A DNA stretch of 6,031 nt from an uncultured Eubacteriales bacterium (lineage in GTDB: Bacteria > Bacillota > Clostridia > Lachnospirales > Lachnospiraceae). The notes beneath the pieces are model-generated. The model did not search any database, had not been told where the DNA came from, and saw only the letters and a program-made list of their open reading frames with translations. The stretch is taken from positions 1 to 6,031 of the forward strand of contig ONVB01000135.1 of NCBI GenBank assembly GCA_900321145.1, read 5' to 3'. Both the position numbers and the translations under genes were made by a program. Shown here in pieces: positions 1-6,007 of this stretch (the first letter of the stretch is position 1; each line of letters opens with the position of its first letter).

Positions 1-603
1 GAGGACAAGCAGGAGTATCTGCCGGAGATCCTTGCCGAGTGTAAGAAGGCAGGCAATCCCGATATGGTATATAAGTTTGCTTCCACCTCGAAGATCACCT
101 TCCCGGGAAGCGGTATAGCATGCCTTGCTACCTCGCTTAACAACTTGGAGGATATAAAGAATCAGCTTAAGAATCAGACCATAGGACATGACAAGGTGAA
201 CCAGTTAAGGCATGTAAGGTTCTTCAAGGATATCCACGGTATGACGGAGCATATGAAGAAGCACGCTGCCATCATCCGTCCGAAGTTTGAAGCCGTAGAG
301 CAGATACTTGAGGATGAGCTCGGCGGACTCGGAATAGGCGAGTGGACCAAGCCAATCGGCGGTTACTTTATAGGTTTTGACTCACTTCCGGGCTGCGCCA
401 AGGCTATAGTAGCAAGGGCAAAGAAAGCAGGAGTTGTGATGACGGACGCTGGCGCAACCTACCCGTACCACAAGGATCCTAACGACTCCAACATCCGTAT
501 AGCACCGACCTTCCCACCGGTTGAGAGCTTAAAGACCGCAGCACAGCTTTTTGCGCTCTGTGTGAAGATCGTGTCATGTGAGAAGCTGATGAGTGAGATG
601 TAA
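1..603 (+). CDS. PLP-dependent class I/II aminotransferase, C-terminal part (5' end outside window)
   Basis: The frame is open from base 1 to TAA at 601-603 and gives 200 residues, so the start lies upstream; an ATG at 64 is internal. The stretch STSKITFPGSG (residues 28-38 of the visible part) carries the lysine expected to form the Schiff base with pyridoxal phosphate, K31, codon 91-93. The later SNIRIAPTFPP contains the arginine (R166, codon 496-498) that in fold-type I aminotransferases binds the substrate carboxylate. The phrases around K31 and the following IGHDKVNQLRHVRF resemble the MocR-like aminotransferase family (Pfam Aminotran_MocR, which includes corynebacterial AspT-type aspartate aminotransferases). 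That family is about 420-430 residues, so roughly half is missing. The expected reaction is transfer of an amino group between an amino acid, perhaps aspartate, and a 2-oxo acid in the cytosol. The exact substrate cannot be read from this half. Family is confident; substrate is inference. Confidence 0.9.
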   Translation, partial: EDKQEYLPEILAECKKAGNPDMVYKFASTSKITFPGSGIACLATSLNNLEDIKNQLKNQTIGHDKVNQLRHVRFFKDIHGMTEHMKKHAAIIRPKFEAVEQILEDELGGLGIGEWTKPIGGYFIGFDSLPGCAKAIVARAKKAGVVMTDAGATYPYHKDPNDSNIRIAPTFPPVESLKTAAQLFALCVKIVSCEKLMSEM

Positions 604-605
604 AA

Positions 606-664
606 AAGATTCTTCGGGCTTTCGCCCTCAGAATGGCACGGTGACATTCTGAGCGAAGAATCTT
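606..664. repeat. Palindromic intergenic element folding into a three-way junction
   Basis: An 11-bp perfect outer stem joins 606-616 to 654-664. Inside it are two hairpins. One pairs GGC 617-619 with GCC 624-626 around a TTTC-type loop. The other pairs eight bases, 628-635 with 645-652, extended past a G-A mismatch by CAC/GTG-type pairing (637-639 region with 641-643). Only G653 and C627 are left at the junction. The element begins two bases after the aminotransferase stop and ends 13 nt before the next ATG, so it fills the gap. On the - strand its stem is followed by a run of T (complement of 602-607), so it could end transcription arriving from the right; on the + strand there is no T tract. 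The motif with CATTCTGAGCGAAGAATCTT resembles short palindromes I recall from many bacterial intergenic regions; copy number was not checked. Confidence 0.7.
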
Positions 665-677
665 GATATAAAACAGT

Positions 678-2222
678 ATGAAACAAACAATTCTCGAAAC
701 TAAAAAACGAAGCAGACGATCGGAGGCCCTTGCGGTCTCCGATTATGCGTCGTACCTCTATCTTATCTATATATTCGGAGCTTATCCCGTAATCACGCAC
801 AACAAATATTTTGACATAACGGTCACAAGGTATACCCTGTTCATGGCGGGTACTCTTGTGTACATTTTTCTGTGCGGGATGAGCATCATCCTTGCAAGGA
901 TGTTTGACAACCGGGCTGCGTCAAGGCTTCGTCCTCTTATATTTGATAAGGGAAGCAAATGGTATCAGAGTCCGATAGTGTGGATGGGCTTCCTGATGGC
1001 GGCGCATGCTTTGGCTTATACGGATGCCTATGACAGCACCGAGGTCATGGTCGGACCGGGCAGCAGATATATGGGGCTTGTGACCTGGCTTGTGATAGGC
1101 GTGATGTTTATACTTATGAGTCAGGCGAAAAGGCCTGACGAGAGGATATTTATCCCGCTGATCGTAAGCACATTTTACGCGACGGTCATCGCTTTCTTTC
1201 AGCATATGGAGATAGACTTCATGAACTACAAGGGCTCGATAAAGGAGAATCTGTACACGAAGTTCATCTCCACATTCGGAAATATAAATATGTTTGCCTC
1301 CTTCCTCGGGATGGTGATACCTCTTTTTGCAGTGCTCTTTGTGCTTACCGGCAGGAGATACTTAAAGTATGCCTCGGCGGTCATGCTTTATCTCACCGGT
1401 ATGTGCATCATGATAAGCAACAGCGACAGCATTTTCCCTGCTCTTTTCGCAGGTCTCTTTGTGGCGCTTCTCTTAAGCCTGCGGGCGAGGCAGCCGGTCA
1501 GGTTTGCGGTTACGCTTTGTCTGCTTGCTGCGGGGAATATGACTACCATATTAGTCAACAAGCTCGGGCACACAAGGTATGACAAGAAGAGAGGCGGACT
1601 TATCATACGCCTTGACCATATATCCGATGCTATGCTCATCCTTGGGGTGACGCTTATACTGCTCGGGATTGTGATCATTCTGAAGAACAGGATAAACAGT
1701 CTGTGCGACCGTGTCGGAGTAAGAAGGATAGCGCTTATCCTGACCTTAGCCGCTTTTGTATGCGCCGTAGCGGTATTTATCCTAGGCGTGACGGTGATAA
1801 AGTCGGACATCTTTACATTTGATTATAAATGGGGCAGCAAGCGTGGTTATATATGGTCGAAGACAGCGGAGCTCTATGCGCAGGCGCCCTTTAGAAACAA
1901 GCTTTTCGGCTATGGCGACGAGAGCTTAAAGAGCCTGATGATGGACTATTATTATACGGAGATGATGGATGTGACCGGAACGGTGTACGACAACGCGCAC
2001 TGTGAACCGCTTCATTACCTGATAACCACCGGAGCGTTCGGGCTGCTTGCCTATATCGGACTTATCGTCTTCGCCGTCAGACGGGTGATAAAGAGAAAGC
2101 TTGATAATACGGTGTCCTGCTGTCTGCTTGCAGCGGCTTTCGGATATCTCGGGCAGAGTCTGCTCACCATAAGCCAGCCCATAACCACACCGCTTTTCTT
2201 CGTGATGCTCGCGGCGATGTAA
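678..2222 (+). CDS. O-antigen ligase family (Wzy_C-like) polytopic membrane protein
   Basis: The product is 514 residues with about 12-13 hydrophobic segments, roughly at 24-42, 52-72, 100-118, 131-149, 157-175, 205-224, 229-247, 252-268, 274-293, 316-335, 350-372, 447-467 and 479-497. The basic N-terminus (KKRSRR) suggests the N-terminus is inside the cell. Family hallmarks seen are GNINMFASFLG (201-211), a large probably extracellular loop at 373-446 containing RGYIW (389-393) and DNAH (438-441), and then a final group of membrane helices. In the O-antigen ligase/Wzy superfamily these loop residues help transfer lipid-linked glycans. In a monoderm Firmicute there is no LPS, so a role in polymerising or attaching a surface polysaccharide or glycan is inferred. 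ATG 678 is the only start that keeps the first two helices, since an in-frame TAA lies at 669. It lacks a clear Shine-Dalgarno sequence. No glycosyltransferase or flippase gene adjoins it. The C-terminus (LAAM) ends inside a hydrophobic segment, so slight shortening is possible. Confidence 0.82.
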   Translation: MKQTILETKKRSRRSEALAVSDYASYLYLIYIFGAYPVITHNKYFDITVTRYTLFMAGTLVYIFLCGMSIILARMFDNRAASRLRPLIFDKGSKWYQSPIVWMGFLMAAHALAYTDAYDSTEVMVGPGSRYMGLVTWLVIGVMFILMSQAKRPDERIFIPLIVSTFYATVIAFFQHMEIDFMNYKGSIKENLYTKFISTFGNINMFASFLGMVIPLFAVLFVLTGRRYLKYASAVMLYLTGMCIMISNSDSIFPALFAGLFVALLLSLRARQPVRFAVTLCLLAAGNMTTILVNKLGHTRYDKKRGGLIIRLDHISDAMLILGVTLILLGIVIILKNRINSLCDRVGVRRIALILTLAAFVCAVAVFILGVTVIKSDIFTFDYKWGSKRGYIWSKTAELYAQAPFRNKLFGYGDESLKSLMMDYYYTEMMDVTGTVYDNAHCEPLHYLITTGAFGLLAYIGLIVFAVRRVIKRKLDNTVSCCLLAAAFGYLGQSLLTISQPITTPLFFVMLAAM

Positions 2223-2273
2223 GGGTAGCTTTGTGTCATATTGATGGATATAAGAAATAAGAATTATGTTATA

Positions 2274-2315
2274 GTCAGAGACTGACCGCTACACAGCAGC
2301 GAGCCGCTGATCAGT
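2274..2315 (+). other. Small hairpin cluster in the wzy-like/MCP gap
   Basis: GTCAG 2274-2278 pairs with CTGAC 2282-2286 around AGA, and CAGCG 2297-2301 pairs with CGCTG 2305-2309 around AGC. A competing pairing joins ACTGA 2281-2285 to TCAGT 2311-2315 and would enclose the second hairpin. A run of eight T follows only at 2338-2345, more than 20 nt away, so this is not a textbook terminator. It lies upstream of the MCP promoter, so it would be the 3' end of the preceding transcript. It does not match any riboswitch consensus I know. The rest of 2223-2357 shows nothing I can name. Confidence 0.3.
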
Positions 2316-2357
2316 AACGGGATTTTCAGATATTTGCTTTTTTTTATAATCTTATGA

Positions 2358-2386
2358 TTGATAATTTGTTGCCGTGATGATACAAT
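2358..2386 (+). promoter_or_regulatory. Sigma-A-type promoter for the MCP gene
   Basis: TTGATA (2358-2363) and TACAAT (2381-2386) are separated by exactly 17 nt, with five of six matches to consensus in each box. Transcription should begin near 2393, leaving a leader of about 52 nt before the ATG at 2445. An AT-rich stretch including eight T (2338-2345) lies just upstream and could act as an UP-like element. No sigma-28 type pair (TAAA then GCCGATA) is placed correctly, so this chemoreceptor appears to be transcribed by the housekeeping sigma factor. Prediction from sequence only. Confidence 0.7.
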
Positions 2387-2432
2387 CCGTATATGTGGCA
2401 TATCAGAAAAGTCATAATAAAATATATGAGAC

Positions 2433-2437
2433 AGGAG
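2433..2437 (+). promoter_or_regulatory. Ribosome binding site fixing the MCP start
   Basis: AGGAG sits 7 nt before the ATG at 2445. An in-frame GTG at 2439 would lie only one base after this site and is not usable, so the ATG is the start and the protein is two residues shorter than the longest reading. Confidence 0.85.
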
Positions 2438-2444
2438 AGTGAAT

Positions 2445-4454
2445 ATGGGAGAGAGAGCAGGATTATTCGGAAGTATCAAGAATAAGCTTATCTGCTTTAT
2501 GGGGCTTATCTGTGTAGTTCCTCTTGCGATCGCGGTCATTATAAGTGTGATCACGACAAACAATGTATCGAGGGATGACGCCAAGAAGTACAATTTAGAG
2601 AGAGCACAGGTTATCGAGACAGCATTTGACTATAATATGACAGCGAACTTCAGGGCCATGGAACAGCTGGCGGGTGCAAGGTCGACAAGGGAGTTTATGA
2701 AGAATCCCACCGATGAGGCTATGCTTGCGGCAGCGGTTGCGCAGCTTCAGACCTTAGAGGTAAAATTCGCGGACGGTAACTCGTCGGTTCTCACGGGTGC
2801 CGACGGTCAGAATGTGGCCCGTTCGAGAGGAGACTTTACCAATATAGCGGAGAGAGAGTATTTCAAACAGGCAATGGCCGGAAATGAATACCTGTCCGAG
2901 CTTTCGGTAAGTAAGACAACGGGTGCGAGGATAATAGTACCCGCGGTTCCGGTATATGATGATGACGGCAAGACGGTTCTCGGTATCTTAAGCCGAAACT
3001 ATGATGTGAGCTATCTTCATGAGACGCTTGCCGCAGGAGCGGATGAAGGCCAGCGAATATATATAGTCGGCAAGGACGGAAGCCTTATAGCCGATTCGGC
3101 AAAGGAGATCACCGCAGAGGATGATGTAAAGCTTGATAACACCACCGCTTTCAAGGAAAGCCAGGCAGGCTCAAAGGAAGGAAGCTATATAGAGAAGGAA
3201 GACGGAGTAAAGTATGTTACTTCATATGTGAACATGCCTTCTTCGGGATGGACGGTTATCGTTTCAACCGAGTACAGCCTTGTTATGGCAGCCTCGAGAA
3301 AAGCAGTCATACTTCTGCTCGTGATAGGTATCGTGCTTGTAGTCATAGCGGTAGCCATAGCGGTCCTTATAGGCGGAAGCATAAATAAGCCTATCGCCGA
3401 GATAAATGAATCGATCGGTCTTCTTGCCAACGGAGAGTTCAAGGATATAGACATCGGTGCAAACAGAAGAGATGAGTTCGGAGCAGTGATAAGGAATACG
3501 AACTCTGTTATAGACAGGCTCAGAGACATAGTAGATTCGATCCGTGCCACGGCCGAAGACCTCGAGAACGACTCGACGGAGGTTGCGAATACCGCAACGG
3601 AGATCTCCTCCGCTATGGATGGAGTGTCAAATGCGGTTCAGGAGATCGCTTCGGGTGCTGTTCAGCAGGCTGACGAAATCCAGCAGGCAAACGAGAACAT
3701 GATGGCTATCTCGTCCAATATTGAGGGTGTAACGGGTGATGCAAACGGACTCGCGCAGACAGCACAGGTTATGAATACCGACTCGAGAAGCTCACAGGAT
3801 GAGCTGAAGAACCTTGAGTATTCTTCAAATCAGATGGCGGAGTCCATCGATAGGATCACAGAGGTTATCATCGCCACAAGCAAGGCGGTAGACAGGATAT
3901 CGGAGAAGGTTGCGATGATCGATTCCATCGCATCGCAGACAAGCCTCCTTTCGCTGAATGCTTCGATAGAGGCAGCCCGTGCAGGTGAGGCAGGAAAGGG
4001 ATTCTCGGTCGTTGCGAGCGAGATAGGAAAGCTTGCTACAGATTCGGCTACATCAGCGAGCGAGATCCAGATGGAGATGGAGAAGCTTCTTGCTCAGTCA
4101 CAGGAGGCGGTAAGGGTTGCGGAGGATGTTGCAAACACCAACAGAACCCAGCACACTACCATCAACAACACCGTCAACAGCATACAGAATCTTATCGGTG
4201 GTATCCAGACCACGGTAAGCGGTGTCGATCACATCAACTACAATGCCGCTGCCTGCAACGATTCAAAGGATGTTGTTGTGGATGCCATGACAAATATCTC
4301 CGCGATATCCGAGGAGAATGCAGCTGCAACAGAGCACACCTCGGCAACCATCGAGGAGCTGAATGCCACGGTAGCGTCGCTTGCAACCGAGGCGGCAACC
4401 TTGAAGGAGCATGCGGATACGCTTGTCGACGAGATGTCGTTCTTCAAGCATTGA
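2445..4454 (+). CDS. Methyl-accepting chemotaxis protein with dCache-type sensor domain
   Basis: The 669-residue product has the full chemoreceptor layout: helix TM1 (about 14-37), an extracellular sensor region (38-285), TM2 (287-310), a HAMP domain (about 310-366, with the usual proline P316 and DEFG at 343-346), and a long coiled-coil signalling domain to the end. The sensor region has dCache features, including GADGQNVARSRG then EREYF (136-140) and the second lobe motif IYIVGKDGSLIADS (205-218). The hairpin tip that binds CheA and CheW is ASQTSLLSLNASIEAARAGE (496-515), with serine in place of the more common asparagine after QT. About 154 residues follow the tip, consistent with the long receptor class usual in Firmicutes. 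The C-terminus FFKH has no NWETF-like tether for CheR. The tryptophan of the amino-acid-binding dCache motif appears absent (EREYF instead of R-x-x-W), so the ligand is unassigned. No other chemotaxis gene is adjacent. It has its own promoter and terminator. Confidence 0.96.
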   Translation: MGERAGLFGSIKNKLICFMGLICVVPLAIAVIISVITTNNVSRDDAKKYNLERAQVIETAFDYNMTANFRAMEQLAGARSTREFMKNPTDEAMLAAAVAQLQTLEVKFADGNSSVLTGADGQNVARSRGDFTNIAEREYFKQAMAGNEYLSELSVSKTTGARIIVPAVPVYDDDGKTVLGILSRNYDVSYLHETLAAGADEGQRIYIVGKDGSLIADSAKEITAEDDVKLDNTTAFKESQAGSKEGSYIEKEDGVKYVTSYVNMPSSGWTVIVSTEYSLVMAASRKAVILLLVIGIVLVVIAVAIAVLIGGSINKPIAEINESIGLLANGEFKDIDIGANRRDEFGAVIRNTNSVIDRLRDIVDSIRATAEDLENDSTEVANTATEISSAMDGVSNAVQEIASGAVQQADEIQQANENMMAISSNIEGVTGDANGLAQTAQVMNTDSRSSQDELKNLEYSSNQMAESIDRITEVIIATSKAVDRISEKVAMIDSIASQTSLLSLNASIEAARAGEAGKGFSVVASEIGKLATDSATSASEIQMEMEKLLAQSQEAVRVAEDVANTNRTQHTTINNTVNSIQNLIGGIQTTVSGVDHINYNAAACNDSKDVVVDAMTNISAISEENAAATEHTSATIEELNATVASLATEAATLKEHADTLVDEMSFFKH

Positions 4455-4479
4455 TCACATATATATAAAGGTTTAATTC

Positions 4480-4510
4480 CCCCGGGGTTTTTAGACAGCC
4501 CCGGGGTTTT
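4480..4510 (+). terminator. Rho-independent terminator of the MCP gene
   Basis: The stem is formed by CCCCGGGG at 4480-4487 and again at 4499-4506, with an 11-nt loop (4488-4498), followed by TTTT (4507-4510) and a further CGTT. It starts 25 nt after the MCP stop codon. Because each arm is itself a palindrome, the inverted repeat is also a direct repeat of CCCCGGGGTTTT, and the two arms could fold separately. The - strand has no T tract after the stem, so it acts in one direction. Confidence 0.9.
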
Positions 4511-4519
4511 CGTTGCCTT

Positions 4520-4593
4520 AAGCGGCCTTAATGCGGTCGCTTCTTTCGGAGATGTCGTGCTGTGGTTAACCGCCGGGTCGCGGGTGGGGCGGT
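4520..4593. other. GC-rich spacer with two hairpins upstream of tyrS promoters
   Basis: Bases 4520-4527 (AAGCGGCC) pair with 4535-4542 (GGTCGCTT), with one G-T wobble, around a 7-nt loop, and TTCTTTC follows. A second stem joins ACCGCC 4569-4574 to GGCGGT 4588-4593. The first could be a weak back-up terminator. The region lies upstream of the predicted tyrS transcription starts, so it is not a tyrS leader. The GGGTGG at 4583-4588 looks superficially like part of a T-box but lacks the flanking conserved bases. Confidence 0.3.
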
Positions 4594-4602
4594 GAGGACC
4601 AT

Positions 4603-4631
4603 TTGACAAAGAAAAACTGTTGATTTATAAG
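4603..4631 (+). promoter_or_regulatory. tyrS promoter P1 (upstream)
   Basis: A perfect TTGACA (4603-4608) is followed after 17 nt by TATAAG (4626-4631), five of six matches to the -10 consensus. The predicted start is near 4638, giving a leader of about 48 nt before the tyrS ATG. That is too short for a T-box or other large riboswitch. Confidence 0.7.
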
Positions 4632-4648
4632 GTAAAAAAAACTATAAT
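4620..4648 (+). promoter_or_regulatory. tyrS promoter P2 (overlapping P1)
   Basis: TTGATT (4620-4625) and a perfect TATAAT (4643-4648) are 17 nt apart. The start would be near 4655, about 31 nt before the ATG. The -35 box of P2 lies inside the P1 spacer, and the P1 -10 box lies inside the P2 spacer, so polymerase can occupy only one at a time. The TTG of this -35 box is also the first possible start codon of the long tyrS reading frame, which argues against that start. Confidence 0.6.
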
Positions 4649-4670
4649 GAACGGTGATATTGTAGATTTT

Positions 4671-4677
4671 AAGGAGG
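4671..4677 (+). promoter_or_regulatory. Ribosome binding site fixing the tyrS start
   Basis: AAGGAGG, a near-perfect complement to the 16S rRNA tail, sits 8 nt before ATG 4686. Earlier in-frame starts (TTG 4620, ATG 4647) lie in or next to the promoters and lack such a site. Confidence 0.92.
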
Positions 4678-4685
4678 ATATTTCC

Positions 4686-5903
4686 ATGCAGCTTTATGAT
4701 GAATTAGTAGCCAGAGGGCTCATAGCTCAGGTTACGAATGAGGAGGAGATAAGCAAGCTTATCAACGAAGGAAAGGCTTGTTTTTATATAGGTTTCGATC
4801 CTACGGCGGACAGCCTTCATGTGGGGCATTTCATGGCGCTCTGCCTTATGAAGAGGCTTCAGATGGGCGGAAATAAGCCGATCGCGCTTATAGGCGGCGG
4901 TACCGGTATGATCGGAGATCCTTCGGGACGTACGGATATGCGTCAGATGATGACGGTGGAGACCATACAGCACAACTGCGACTGCTTTAAGGAGCAGATG
5001 AGCCGCTTCATAGATTTCTCGGATGATAAGGCGCTTATGGTAAACAACGCGGACTGGCTTATGGGCTTGAATTACATAGAGCTTTTGCGTGAGGTAGGCG
5101 CTCACTTTACCGTGAACCGTATGCTTGCGGCAGAGTGCTACAAGCAGCGCTGGGACAAGGGACTTTCGTTCCTTGAGTTTAACTATATGATCATGCAGGC
5201 CTACGACTTCTATATGCTGTATCAGAAGTACGGCTGTAACTTAGAGTTCGGCGGTGACGACCAGTGGTCCAACATGCTTGCGGGCACCGAGCTCATAAGA
5301 AGAAAGCTCGGCGAGGATGCGCACGCCATGACCATCACTCTTCTTCTTAACTCAGAGGGCAAGAAGATGGGCAAGACTCAGAAGGGTGCGGTATGGCTTG
5401 ACAGAAACAAGACATCACCGTATGAGTTCTTCCAGTACTGGAGAAATGTAGGAGATCAGGACGTTATAAAGTGCATGAAGATGCTTACCTTCCTCTCTCT
5501 CGAGGAGATAGCTCAGTACGAGAGCTTAGAGGGAAGCGAGCTCAACAAGGCAAAGGAGGTTCTTGCTTTCGAGCTTACCAAGCTTGTTCACGGTGAGGAG
5601 GAAGCGCAGAAGGCGCTCGAGGCCGCACGCGGAGTGTTCGGCGGCGGAGACACCTCAAATATGCCGGAGTTTGCACTTACCGAAGACCTCTTCAGGGACG
5701 GTGAGATAGACATAGTGACCATACTTCACGCATCAGGGCTTGTAGGAAGCCGCGGTGACGGAAGACGTGCGGTAGAGCAGGGCGGCGTATCGGTAAATGA
5801 TGAGAAGGTCACCGACCCGAAGACCTCTTATACAAAGGAGGCATTTGCTTCTGACTTTGTAGTAAGAAGAGGAAAGAAGAACTTTAAAAAAATTACCATG
5901 TGA
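4686..5903 (+). CDS. tyrS: Tyrosine--tRNA ligase
   Basis: This cytosolic class I synthetase activates tyrosine with ATP and loads it onto tRNA-Tyr. The 405-residue product matches the usual bacterial length. Seen in order are the tyrosine-site strand YIGFDPTADSLHVGH with the HIGH-type signature HVGH at 45-48, the glycine-rich GGGTGMIGDPSGRTD (70-84), QAYDFYMLY (171-179) and GGDDQWSN (189-196) around the tyrosine pocket, the KMSKS-type loop KKMGKT (226-231), and a C-terminal S4-like RNA-binding domain (about 340-400, with GLVGSRGDGRRAVEQGGVSVN). All key motifs are intact. The start is set by the AAGGAGG site; the frame could extend 22 codons upstream but would then include the promoters. The gene has its own promoters after the MCP terminator and appears monocistronic. 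Unlike many Firmicute tyrS genes, no T-box leader fits. Its last codons (part of Ile, then Thr, Met and stop) lie within the downstream repeat element. Confidence 0.97.
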   Translation: MQLYDELVARGLIAQVTNEEEISKLINEGKACFYIGFDPTADSLHVGHFMALCLMKRLQMGGNKPIALIGGGTGMIGDPSGRTDMRQMMTVETIQHNCDCFKEQMSRFIDFSDDKALMVNNADWLMGLNYIELLREVGAHFTVNRMLAAECYKQRWDKGLSFLEFNYMIMQAYDFYMLYQKYGCNLEFGGDDQWSNMLAGTELIRRKLGEDAHAMTITLLLNSEGKKMGKTQKGAVWLDRNKTSPYEFFQYWRNVGDQDVIKCMKMLTFLSLEEIAQYESLEGSELNKAKEVLAFELTKLVHGEEEAQKALEAARGVFGGGDTSNMPEFALTEDLFRDGEIDIVTILHASGLVGSRGDGRRAVEQGGVSVNDEKVTDPKTSYTKEAFASDFVVRRGKKNFKKITM

Positions 5904-5950
5904 CTCAGCGAAACGAGTGCGAAGCATGAAGTTGAGCGCGAAGTCACATG
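5897..5950. repeat. Hairpin 1 of the array, overlapping tyrS stop codon
   Basis: CATGTGACT 5897-5905 pairs perfectly with AGTCACATG 5942-5950. Further in, GC 5908-5909 pairs with GC 5936-5937, a tandem G-A step faces another (5910-5911 with 5934-5935), AAC 5912-5914 pairs with GTT 5931-5933, a GA/GAA internal loop follows (5915-5916 with 5928-5930), and GTGC 5917-5920 pairs with GCAT 5924-5927 (one G-T) around a GAA triloop (5921-5923). No T tract follows, so it is not a classic terminator, although it may protect the tyrS mRNA 3' end. Confidence 0.65.
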
Positions 5951-5958
5951 TATACAGC

Positions 5959-6007
5959 GACACTTAATGAATACGAGTCCGAAGGACGAAGTATGAATTT
6001 AGTGGAG
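5959..6007. repeat. Hairpin 2 of the array, same architecture with different stems
   Basis: A tandem G-A step (5959-5960 with 6005-6006) flanks a stem of eight positions, 5961-5968 with 5997-6004, containing one T-T mismatch. A second tandem G-A step follows (5969-5970 with 5995-5996), then ATAC/GTAT (5971-5974 with 5991-5994), a GA/GAA loop (5975-5976 with 5988-5990) and GTCC/GGAC (5977-5980 with 5984-5987) closed by a GAA triloop (5981-5983). The stems differ from hairpin 1 in sequence, yet the unpaired G-A positions are the same. Confidence 0.65.

Noticed and set aside
641..672. Promoter for the wzy-like gene (GTGACA and TATAAA)
   Set aside because: The spacer is 20 nt, the -35 lies inside the palindrome, and the start would be at or after the ATG.
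1388..1810. Long open frames on the - strand, here and opposite the other three genes
   Set aside because: They lie wholly or mainly opposite well-supported genes, show no family features and lack ribosome binding sites; they are shadows of the real frames.
2371..2378. Sigma-28 (flagellar) -10 box GCCGTGAT before the MCP gene
   Set aside because: No TAAA-type -35 lies at the right distance, while a good sigma-A-type pair overlaps it.
2439..2444. GTG 2439 as the MCP start
   Set aside because: It lies one base from the AGGAG site, too close for initiation; ATG 2445 is correctly spaced.
4575..4600. T-box antiterminator upstream of tyrS, suggested by GGGTGG
   Set aside because: The conserved flanking bases and specifier stem are absent, and the sequence lies upstream of the predicted transcription starts.
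4620..4685. A 22-codon N-terminal extension of TyrRS starting at TTG 4620
   Set aside because: It overlaps both promoters, has no ribosome binding site, and adds residues not expected in the family. ATG 4686 has a strong AAGGAGG at proper spacing.
5951..5960. Hairpin 1 after tyrS as an intrinsic terminator
   Set aside because: The stem is followed by TATACAGCGA, with no T tract on either strand that would complete a terminator.
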